DNA of 64,000 nucleotides, taken from NCBI GenBank assembly GCA_964019055.1, contig OZ025220.1, positions 5,878,620 through 5,942,619 of the forward strand. Direction: 5' to 3'. The notes beneath the pieces are model-generated. The model ran no database searches and was not told where the DNA came from. It worked only from the letters and a program-made list of their open reading frames with translations. Made by a program: the position numbers and the translations under genes. Source of the stretch: Anthopleura xanthogrammica (lineage: Eukaryota; Cnidaria; Anthozoa; Actiniaria; Actiniidae). This document shows positions 55,724-64,000 of the stretch, piece after piece. The number at the start of each line of letters is the position of its first letter. Position 1 is the first letter of the stretch.

Positions 55724-55903
55724 ATGAAAGCTACGTTTATCATAGCTGTTTGCGTTCTTTTCAGTTATGCTTTTGTGGCGACTGCAAACCCGGTCATAAC
55801 ATATGCAGGGAAGAATGGTGAAGAAGTTAAAATTTCACGCAGAAATTGTTGCCGGACCCCACCTTTCCTTCCATTTTGCTGTCCGATCCTCGGTCGTAAA
55901 TAG
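55724..55903 (+). CDS. small secreted cysteine-rich peptide precursor
   Basis: 59 residues. Residues 1-21 form a clear signal peptide (Lys at position 3, a hydrophobic core, cleavage likely after A-T-A). An acidic/neutral pro-region (22-38) ends in the dibasic pair R39-R40. The mature part is a 16-residue core with vicinal cysteine pairs C42-C43 and C52-C53 separated by eight residues including three prolines. The terminal G57-R58-K59 is a classic amidation and trimming signal. The predicted product is an amidated, doubly disulfide-bonded peptide of neuropeptide, antimicrobial or venom-like type. The CC-CC spacing resembles small disulfide-rich secreted peptides of other phyla, but I do not recognise a family. 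An upstream in-frame start at 55625 would hide the signal peptide, so the ATG at 55724 is preferred. Confidence 0.65.
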   Translation: MKATFIIAVCVLFSYAFVATANPVITYAGKNGEEVKISRRNCCRTPPFLPFCCPILGRK

Positions 55904-57561
55904 GTCTGCATGGAGTTCTGCTATCAGTAATGTAAGTGTTACGAGACACATATATTATATATATAATACTTTAAGCGGTTTTTATGGTCACCCCATGATT
56001 GTTAGTTGATCTGTGAGTTAGACCAAAATTACTATTAGTCAAGGCCAATGTTAGTGGTTAGATTGGTGGTAAATAAGTTGGTTTAAAACTAATACCATAA
56101 GTTTACAAGATGTAAGTCATACGGTTTATAAGACAAAGAGCGTGCTTCAGAAGAGCTCTTGATGCAGTTTGCTTTATAGCAAAGTTTTTATAGCACAGAA
56201 ATAGTTTGATCCGTTGTATAGTTCATTAATACCGAATCACTAATAAGTCTTTTATTTATTTTAGTCGACGTTTCTAAAACCTAACGTAAAAGTATAAAAA
56301 TTGTAGTGACGTAGCAGTATGTCATAATTAGATAAACATCTTCGTCTTTGTCTACTTATATAACATACGGCGAACAGACAGTTAAAGTTAATAGTGGTTA
56401 ATATAAATTTGGAACGGTAACGGAGCTGACGTGGTTCTATTATATCAGCTGGTAGTTGAAAAAGAAGAACAAAACTAAAACTCAGTAATATGGGGAACTG
56501 AAAAGGACCGACTTGAAGAAGTGAAATCTGTCATACCGAATTGTATACTGAGAAGTAGGACAGCCTGGAGAGAAGTTGTAGAAGTTGTAGAAACCAAAGT
56601 CCAATAAACCTCTTACTGAAGGGAGTTCCCGTTGTCCTCTGGTACCGTCACATAAGTAATTATATTTTCAGGCTATTCGTTACCTCTTTGTATCTCTACA
56701 GTACGGATACATATACCAGATATACATATACCTTTCTATAACTTTTGTATTTTCTGTTTATGCTTTCTAACTTTTTTTTTTTCGATTTCTTATCCATACT
56801 GCTATGTCCATACTTTTCGATTCGTATTGGTCAGTGTCTCTACACTAATACGATCGAAAACGCTATGAAAATGCTCATTGAGTAATTCCCTCTTTTTCCA
56901 GAAAGCTAAAGACGCAAATTCTTAACCAACACGAGTCCAATGCAAGTAGACGACCAATCGTAAAAGATATTTATAATGATGTAGTAAAACAGTGTTTATA
57001 ACGTAAGAAACACTAGAGAAAAACGTTTGCGCATGCGTGCCTTTCAGCACGCTTTCCAAGAATTTACAAGAGTTTTAGTGAGAAAATAAATGTTTGTTTT
57101 CTCCGAGTATACAAAAAAGTTCGTGGGTATACTTTTGTGAGACCAAGATACTGTATTAATAAAGGCAATATGAAAGAATTAGCCTTAAGTTTCAAGAACT
57201 GACTTTAAGCTTTGGCATTTTGTAAAGACTATTCTTCAGGCAAGTGTGAAAGTCAAATTTGCATATTTCTACAATAGCAAGAAGACGCTTTTGACTAATT
57301 TGCATGCGGACTTAGAGCATGCGCAGACGTTTTTCACGTCATGTGATAATGAAGCCAACTAATATCATTGTAACCTCAATTCAATTATTAAATGAATGAA
57401 AATCAAGCTAGTTCATGTGCATTGTGTATAATGTTCCTCTGATATTTATGGTGGGGATTCTACAAAAGGGCGGCATACATTCGTTCTTGGGTCGGGGAGC
57501 CGGGATCAGATGCGTTTGTTCAAAGTTTTTAACTTTGACCATAGACGTAGACCTTGGCACT
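55904..57561. other. intergenic, nothing recognised
   Basis: No gene, RNA or transposon end could be supported. Scattered AT-rich runs only. Confidence 0.5.
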
Positions 57562-57763
57562 AATAGACCTATTCGGCTTGGGCGTAATGTTTTGCCATTT
57601 CAGACCACGTGTCATTCCCCAGAGTATCATTTCATTGTTTAACGGTTGCGCATGAGACACATGAATATGGATACAACTCAAACAAAGAATCTTATTCTCA
57701 AGAGAATGACACGTGGTCTGAAATGGGAAAACATTACACCAATTACAGCCAAAAAGGTCTATT
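57562..57763. mobile_element. 202-bp MITE with about 60-bp TIRs
   Basis: Ends AATAGACCTATTCGGC / CAAAAAGGTCTATT. Arms contain GCCATTTCAGACCACGTGTC / GACACGTGGTCTGAAATGGG, each with an E-box CACGTG. Confidence 0.8.
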
Positions 57764-58107
57764 CAGACTTTTTCACTGCCCAATTTCACGGCCCAACACA
57801 GCTCAATTCAGAACTTTTGCCTCGTCGGATCTATAATTGCCTTTCAAGCCAGCGGCTAAGAAAACGCCGAGAACTACCATATATAATACATTTGCTCTCT
57901 TGCTTAGCGCCAGAAGGCGATATGTGTTAAGTTTGGTCAACGTCTGATTAGGAAAAAATAGGGTCAGATTGGCCAGTGGTCTGAAATTGAGTAATTAGGG
58001 GAATTAAACGAGAAGTTCATCGAAAATACCTTTGGTCATATACATGATTTTCACGAAAGTTTCATTATTGCTTAACTGATCTACATTGAGTATTATATAT
58101 TTACAAC

Positions 58108-58380
<273 letters not shown>

Positions 58381-59114
58381 GCAGTTAAAGTCATAAAAAC
58401 CATTATGCCTCAACTGAATAGATAATTGATGGTAATATTTCATCTTCTAAATTTTAAAAGTATTCATCATTTTAAAAATATTCATCATTTCGTGTTTTAT
58501 CATTTAGACAAAAGTGACTAAAATGTATTGTGTAAATGTTTCAAAAATTCCATTTTTGATATTGAATTGATTTTTCGCGATAATAATTTACGAGTAATGA
58601 TTTATAATCCTGCTAATTATTGAACCCTGAAAACGACCCCTGGGTTAATTTATTTCAGAGAGCGCAACTCAACAGTGACAGGTCACAGCTAAAAATAAAT
58701 GTTTATTGATCTCTTTCTTGGTAGAGATGTCGTAGAAAGTATATTTTTTTGTAAAAACATCTTCGAAGATTCCACGTATGGCAATAGATTGTAATGCTAG
58801 GGTCCTAGTTAATTGCGTCCTCTTCGTAGTATTATTGAGGACCATCTCGTTGAATTCGCGAAGTCAAAGACTTGGGCATCAAAGCATATAGCGGACCTTG
58901 TTTGAATCTAACTTTATATCTGTAAAAATCAGTACATCCACATGTTCCTCTGTTATAAGGGAAGGTTTGCATATTTTTAGAGACCCTTATTTTATTATAT
59001 CTGCATGATACACCACGAAAATATGCCAACCGCGTTCGCCTTTAATGAAGGGCGTTAAGTAATCATTCCACATCGCCCAGCACCCCTCCCCTCGCGAGGG
59101 TCTCCTACGCAGGC

Positions 59115-59120
59115 TATAAA
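59115..59120 (+). promoter_or_regulatory. TATA box candidate for the dioxygenase gene
   Basis: TATAAA in GGCTATAAACAAC, 74 bp before the ATG at 59194, in a locally GC-rich stretch (CCCTCGCGAGGG just upstream). Confidence 0.45.
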
Positions 59121-59193
59121 CAACACAGCTCATTTCAGTTTCATACTGAAAAGCCGGCAACAACGTGTTTCTCCTGATTGATGAAAGCTAAGC

Positions 59194-60471
59194 ATGGCAG
59201 CAATGTTACGAGCTCCCTTCCGCGTGGCGGCTGTTTCTCACTGCAAGGACCTGTTATCAATAGCCTGGCAAGACGGTAAGCAGAGTAACTTCCCAAATAT
59301 CTGGCTTCGAAGTGCCCTGCGCGATCCTGAGGTTTTTGATGTCGGGTCTTTGCTGTATAAGAGAGAAGATTACGTTGAGTTTATTCGTAAAGAATCCCCT
59401 CTGGTTCGTGCCGAACACGAGAAGGAAAGCGAAGATGTTCTTGTTCAATGGGGAGACCATCGTGGTACTTTCAACGCTTCTTGGCTTCGTGCTCAAGACT
59501 ACAGCATAAACGAAGATCTGTGCAAAAAGCCTGACATCACTTTTTGGGATGCCAACTTCAAGTTCCCAGTTTATAACTACTCTGAAAGAATGGAAAACTT
59601 CGACAGTTGGTTTGGCGACCTGAGGAAGTATGGTTTGGCAATTTTCCAAGGAGTGCCCCCAAATGAAGATGGTATCATGAGTATCATGCACTCTATTGGT
59701 CAAGAAGCTCAACGTGTCCATGCAACAAACGTGCTCCATATTTTACAAGATAGCAAGAAAGAAAAGAACTACGACACATCAACTTATACCTCGAATGCGC
59801 ACCCAATGCATGTGGACACCCCTTATTATGCCTCAATGCACAGGCTGACTTGTCTGCTGGGAACTCGCTATAATGCCCCAGTTAAAGACACTCATAACTT
59901 TCTAGTTGATAATCTGAAGGTAATTGAAGAAATACGCAGAGAAGAACCCGAGGCTTACGAGCTGCTTCGTACGATCCCGGTGCGTCTAGCGAGGAGACGA
60001 TTGACCGTTCCCGAGGTTGTTAAGCCCGAAGAGTATTACTTTTACCATCTAGACAACGTTGAATACAAACCGATGATCGCCTATGATAAGAGAGAGAAGC
60101 ATGATCACATTAATCTGACAAACAAACATGCAGGTGTGGATTATAGTGCCTTCAAAGATCATGCAACGATGAAGAAACACTACGATGCATATCGGCTCCT
60201 GCAGAAAAAGCTAGACGAGAAAACCAACCAGAGAAAACTGATCCTGAAAGAAGGAACTGCTGTCCTCATGAACAATGGACGTATCAGCCATGGACGAGAA
60301 CCTATTCACGAATCTTCATCGCGTAATGTGTTACTCTCCTTTCTCTCTGAGGGAATGTGGAACACCAGATGGCGAATCCTGAATGGGCAAAAATCAGGTC
60401 TCGAAGAGAAATGGCTGTATGGATGTTCAGCTGAACAACTGGAGATACTTGCAGACCGAAAAGAAAGCTAA
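59194..60471 (+). CDS. gamma-butyrobetaine hydroxylase-like 2-oxoglutarate/Fe(II) dioxygenase, intronless
   Basis: 425 residues, near the length of BBOX1/TMLHE. The N-terminal GBBH-type domain is about 15-105 (NFPNIWLRS, WGDHRGTFNASWL). The TauD/TfdA double-stranded beta-helix is about 130-395. Iron ligands are H206 and D208 (MHVDTPYY) and H366 (RISHGRE); R377 suits 2-oxoglutarate binding. BBOX1 makes carnitine from gamma-butyrobetaine and TMLHE acts on trimethyllysine; which substrate applies here is unknown. The N-terminal domain lacks the C-x-C-x2-C zinc ligands that follow WLRD in BBOX1 (here WLRSALRDPEVFD), and residues around the substrate pocket are divergent. I therefore call the family, not the enzyme. 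No mitochondrial targeting is certain, though the start (AAMLRAPFRVAA) is basic and could serve. Confidence 0.9.
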   Translation: MAAMLRAPFRVAAVSHCKDLLSIAWQDGKQSNFPNIWLRSALRDPEVFDVGSLLYKREDYVEFIRKESPLVRAEHEKESEDVLVQWGDHRGTFNASWLRAQDYSINEDLCKKPDITFWDANFKFPVYNYSERMENFDSWFGDLRKYGLAIFQGVPPNEDGIMSIMHSIGQEAQRVHATNVLHILQDSKKEKNYDTSTYTSNAHPMHVDTPYYASMHRLTCLLGTRYNAPVKDTHNFLVDNLKVIEEIRREEPEAYELLRTIPVRLARRRLTVPEVVKPEEYYFYHLDNVEYKPMIAYDKREKHDHINLTNKHAGVDYSAFKDHATMKKHYDAYRLLQKKLDEKTNQRKLILKEGTAVLMNNGRISHGREPIHESSSRNVLLSFLSEGMWNTRWRILNGQKSGLEEKWLYGCSAEQLEILADRKES

Positions 60472-62293
60472 AGATCTTTTAAATAAGTAAAATAATAAAT
60501 AAAAGGATAATAATAAATAGGATAGTATAGAAAAATAATTAAGCAGTAACACTAGCATTAACAAATGCGGATCAAGGAGATGTATTGGGGACATTCAATC
60601 TCTTGTAAATCCGAAGACATTAAAGTAAAAGCTAAGCTAACTTATAAAGCTAACTCATAATTTTATTTGGATAAATTCTAAATAGTGAACTATAGCTTGT
60701 TATCTATTTTCAGAATATATTTTCCCTAGTTGTATACAACAGGCAGAATGAAATAGACCACGTTCAAGATATTGAAATTGTAGCACGACACCGAGGTTAA
60801 TTCTCTGGAACTGAAGGATCAATAGATACATAGTGCTGTAGATTCGATTATAATGACCATTTTGAGTAGCATTTCTATCAAATTTTTCTAATTATTCTCA
60901 AAAGGTAGGAACGTCGTATCTGGTGTATTATTTTATTTCCATCAATAAATGTATTTGTGATGTATTCGAAAGTCTTGTGAATGATTCTTTGAAATCCCCC
61001 ACAGCTAGCATTAGCATTAGTATTGATAATGATAACATTGTAGAAACGATGGGAGGAATCACCATGGTAGCTCGTGCAGTGGCGCCTTTGTCTTTCGTTG
61101 CATCAAATACCAAAATGTTCTCACGGGGCCCCCCGTGTTCTCAATTATTGCCGAAGGGTAGGAACGTCGTGTATTGTATTTTTTTAATTCCTACTAATAA
61201 ATGTATTTGGTGATCCTCGTATTTGTACCATACATGAAGTACCTTACTACTGAAGCTTCGCTATCGAGTCAAATTTTTTTTAATATATCAAACGTGGCAT
61301 ATATTAGCATATATTAGTATTGGAAATGAATAACATTGCAGACTCGATGGGAGGATCTCTATGGCAACTCGTAGCATAGTCTTTGGCTTTGAATTAAACG
61401 TTGCATCAACTAGTCGCCCTTTATTTGCCCCAGAAATATATTGCTGCAAATGACCTGAAACTTTACAGAAACCCGCCAAAGGAAAACACAAGACACTAGG
61501 AGAAACATTTATCAGATAGAGGATATACATGGGCGCGCGGAGATACAAATTGTACCTTCGAGTGTTGAAAAGATTTTCAACACGAGAAGATAAAATTCGT
61601 ATCTCCGCGCGCCCATGTAATATTCTTTTTATTATATATTTATCAAAATGTAAAAGAAAAAAAAGCTTTTTCGAGGTGTTTTTTTTCTGCTATAAGAAGT
61701 TTGTAACTACAGTGACGATATCTTCACATGTGAAAAAAAAAAATACATGCTATTTTCACATGTGTAAATATCAAATTTTTGAAATAAAGAAATATAGGTA
61801 TTTCATTGATAATCATATAATGATACTGAAGCTTTACTGATTTCTTTTTAAAGATCACCACAGCGAACCCAGCTTGGGCTACCTGCACTGAAATGAATGA
61901 GTTTCTAAGGCCTAGTTCAAAAGTCGATCTTCCGACTCTCATGAGCCGAACCCACACATCAAAGACGACCGCCATGTGTGTTCCATATGCATCAGCTCAT
62001 GATCGAGAAGGCTTCTGTGCAGAGCTGCCGCCACCACATGGGACGCTTGTCCCCTCTAACCATAAATTCTATGTAAATTTTTGACTTTTTTGAAACCTAA
62101 TAATTCTGGTTCTTTTCATTCAATTATGTTCAAATTTGCCATACCTACTCATCTTGAGATGCTTTATCATACGACAAATATTGTTTGGTACTTAGATTAA
62201 ATTCCAAAACTCGCCCCAGTCCCTTGCTCGTTTCTAAAGTGGCCAATAGAAGCTCACTCACTGAAGCTAATGACGTCACAACTAACACTTCGC
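60472..62293. other. intergenic repeats, no gene
   Basis: Two diverged copies of a segment occur near 60905-61110 and 61155-61340 (GTAGGAACGTCGTRT, AATAAATGTATTTG, TAGCATTAGTATTG). 61440-61890 is related to 21640-21820. Open frames here are short and featureless. Confidence 0.5.
61527..61622. repeat. near-perfect palindrome ACATGGGCGCGCGGAGATAC
   Basis: Arms ACATGGGCGCGCGGAGATAC / GTATCTCCGCGCGCCCATGT meet at GTTGAAAAGATTTTCAAC. Same family as 36050-36180. Confidence 0.9.
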
Positions 62294-62307
62294 TTGGGCT
62301 ACCTGTG
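62294..62307 (+). promoter_or_regulatory. TTGGGYTWCCTGTG motif, no assigned gene
   Basis: TTGGGCTACCTGTG, a perfect consensus match. The downstream open frames (62362-62773) do not look like conserved protein. A near match TTGGGCTACCTGCA lies at 61874-61887. Confidence 0.35.
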
Positions 62308-62831
62308 CCGCCACTAGTCTATAAGGGCCACTAGTTTATATCAGTAATCAGAGTTACTTTCATGTGCTACCCTAATAAAGTTGTTATACCATCTTACCAG
62401 GAAACCAAACGCAATGATTCTCATTTAGCAGTCGGATTCAGGATTTTAAAAAGGGGGGTTGCAAAATGGCTACCACGCAGCAAAAAGCTGGTGCAATCGA
62501 CTTCAAGAACATGGGTTCCAATTTATTTTATTGAGCGTAAAGAACATGATTGGCTTCACGAGATCTCACAAAGGGGGATTCAATGGAGCCCTTTGGAGCC
62601 ACCCCTGGATCCGCCACTTCGGTTCTTTCAAGGGTGTTACTACAGCTCCAATACTTTATCGTGTGTCCCCTTTTTTTCTTTCTTTTATCTTTTTTTCTCC
62701 CTTCGGCGATTTTCAGATGCCCATCCATTTATTTATTTATTCTGCTTTTGCTAGGTGCTATTGCTATGTCTGAATAGAACTTCGTTTATGAAGAACATTT
62801 TGAGGAACTCGAGTTGGTCCGTTTAATAAAG

Positions 62832-62840
62832 GGTGTCTGC
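62832..62840. repeat. target-site duplication (left) of Mutator-like copy 2
   Basis: GGTGTCTGC, repeated exactly at 63556-63564. Confidence 0.88.
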
Positions 62841-63555
62841 TAGACTCTTCCGCAGTCCCCGCTCGGCCGCTGCACTTCCACGCTATGGGACTGTAACGGT
62901 ACAATGCCGAAAGGGCTTTTGGGTCCAAGAATCTTGGACCCATGATGCTTTGAGAACCGAAATAAACACACAGGAAGCCCAAAGCTGGCTACCTTTACTT
63001 TGAACGATGTTCAGTTTTTTTTTTCTTTTGAAATAAAATTTAAATACCGCTCGGCTCAGTACTCTTTCACTGATTTCATCTTTTTACCGTTTCAACAATA
63101 TAAAGCACATATAAGCATATAGTTCTGAGAGTGGTTTATTTATTTTCTATACCTTTAGGTACCTTGTGTATCTAGGCAAACATTCAACGTCAAACTCGCA
63201 ATCATTCGATTTGAAATGACTTAGGATATCCTCTATCCCGGCTCTATACAGCTCTATACCTTGCTCTATACGATCGCTCTGTTTGTCCTAAGCCACTGTA
63301 TCGTCTTAGATGCTCCTTTGTTGACGTGCTGGCTTCAACAAACTATTTTATTCGACAATAATCCATCGTTAATCCATCGTACTTTCCATCGTAAAAATAT
63401 ATTTCTTTCAAAATAAGAAAGACTGACTAACCAACCAATGAGAAAGAAGCTAAGTATGGTAGATCATTGGCCAATCAGAAATTCTCTACTATTCTACCGT
63501 TACAGTCCCATAGCGTGGAAGTGCAGCGGCCGAGCGGGGACTGCGGAAGAGTCTA
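62841..63555. mobile_element. non-autonomous Mutator-like element, copy 2 (715 bp)
   Basis: Same family as 20169-20944 in reverse orientation. About 62-bp TIRs from TAGACTCTTCCGCAG, with a 9-bp duplication on each side. It carries the TTGGGCTTCCTGTG motif on the minus strand at 62969-62982. Compared with copy 1 it lacks a roughly 60-bp internal segment (20665-20730 region). It ends 195 bp before the ATG of the acidic gene. Confidence 0.9.
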
Positions 63556-63564
63556 GGTGTCTGC
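63556..63564. repeat. target-site duplication (right) of Mutator-like copy 2
   Basis: GGTGTCTGC, directly followed by the TTGGGTTACCTGTG motif at 63565. Confidence 0.88.
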
Positions 63565-63578
63565 TTGGGTTACCTGTG
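63565..63578 (+). promoter_or_regulatory. TTGGGYTWCCTGTG motif upstream of the acidic gene
   Basis: TTGGGTTACCTGTG, 172 bp before the chosen ATG and immediately next to the Mutator-like target duplication. Confidence 0.4.
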
Positions 63579-63750
63579 TGGAATCAGCTCACCAGTCCCT
63601 TCCTCTCCCCCCAGGGTATCATATTTGGCATCCCAAGTCCCACATGGAAAGAAAAAGTCAAACGTTTGCACAACGTCTGCGCAAAGCAACCAAGGAAAAA
63701 ACCCTCCAAATCATGCTAAATTCTTTAAGCAATACAATATAACGAGCATA

Positions 63751-63925
63751 ATGTGTGATGACTATGATACAGACTTCGATTCAGAGGAAGAAGGTTTCGA
63801 AAGAGAGAATTTAATTGATGATATTAAGAAAATTCAACTCGCACTCGCTGAGGGTGACGTCGAAGAAGATGATGAAGAAGAAGAAGAAGAAGAAGAGGAA
63901 GAGGAGGATAATACTGACTTTATAG
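63751..63925 (+). CDS. first coding exon of an acidic protein (truncated by window end)
   Basis: 58 codons plus one base, from ATG at 63751 to a donor GTATAC after 63925. The peptide is very acidic: a CDDYDTDFDSEEEGFE start, one helical LIDDIKKIQLALAEG segment, then an uninterrupted run of about a dozen Asp/Glu. I do not recognise it. Acidic runs like this are common in nuclear proteins. The open frame upstream to 63565 starts inside the promoter-like motif and is not counted. Confidence 0.5.
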
Positions 63926-64000
63926 GTATACAACTACAAATACCACTCGCCTATAGCTTTCCTGTCATAATATAAGCTTGTTTAGTCTATTTTAGCAAGG

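Noticed and set aside
57609..57930. ORFs around the inverted repeat at 57562-57763
   Set aside because: Largely within the MITE arms; no conserved protein features.
62362..62777. Three overlapping ORFs
   Set aside because: Mutually overlapping frames with low-complexity Phe-rich ends; no evidence of coding despite the nearby TTGGGCTACCTGTG motif.

Overview
The window looks like nuclear DNA of a cnidarian, most likely an anthozoan (coral or sea anemone). It is AT-rich. Intron-rich animal genes sit beside intronless TRIM/RING-type genes and a GPCR. There are very many short inverted-repeat transposons and microsatellites, plus a reverse-transcriptase ORF of a type I associate with anthozoan genomes. 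The species is not determined. I saw no rRNA gene, intact tRNA gene or CRISPR array.

Layout, left to right. 1-3520 holds the last three exons of an unrecognised + strand gene. 6243-7199 (-) is a class A GPCR. 12361-13800 (-) is a TRIM45-like RING/B-box/filamin protein. 15851-18110 is a 5'-truncated non-LTR retrotransposon inside an (ATT)n array. 19126-20106 (-) is a RING/coiled-coil protein with a Mutator-like element just upstream. 22703-26553 (+) is SEC11, the signal peptidase catalytic subunit, in six exons. 30059-30913 (-) is an intronless ICMT, head to head with HMG20A (31788-42730, +, at least eight exons). 47738-53364 (+) is a PRDM9-like PR/SET gene with a near-identical zinc-finger array. 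55724-55903 (+) encodes a small secreted cysteine-rich peptide precursor. 59194-60471 (+) is an intronless gamma-butyrobetaine-hydroxylase-like dioxygenase. 63751-63925 (+) is the first coding exon of an acidic protein that runs off the right edge.

The genes do not form a pathway. SEC11 (signal peptide cleavage) and ICMT (CaaX carboxyl methylation) act at the ER. HMG20A and the PRDM9-like protein act on chromatin. The TRIM and RING proteins are probable ubiquitin ligases.

Most of the rest is mobile-element debris, and several insertions can be dated relative to one another. A 171-bp MITE occurs three times, and two copies lie inside other repeats whose uninterrupted paralogues are also in the window, which gives a 4-bp target duplication. 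Two Mutator-like elements with 9-10 bp target duplications both landed close upstream of coding starts. A hairpin retro-sequence with 13-bp target duplications carries a hammerhead-ribozyme-like core.

The observations I would follow up first are: a recurrent TTGGGYTWCCTGTG motif close upstream of several coding starts; the PRDM9-like finger array; the CC-CC amidated peptide precursor; and the two Mutator-like insertions.
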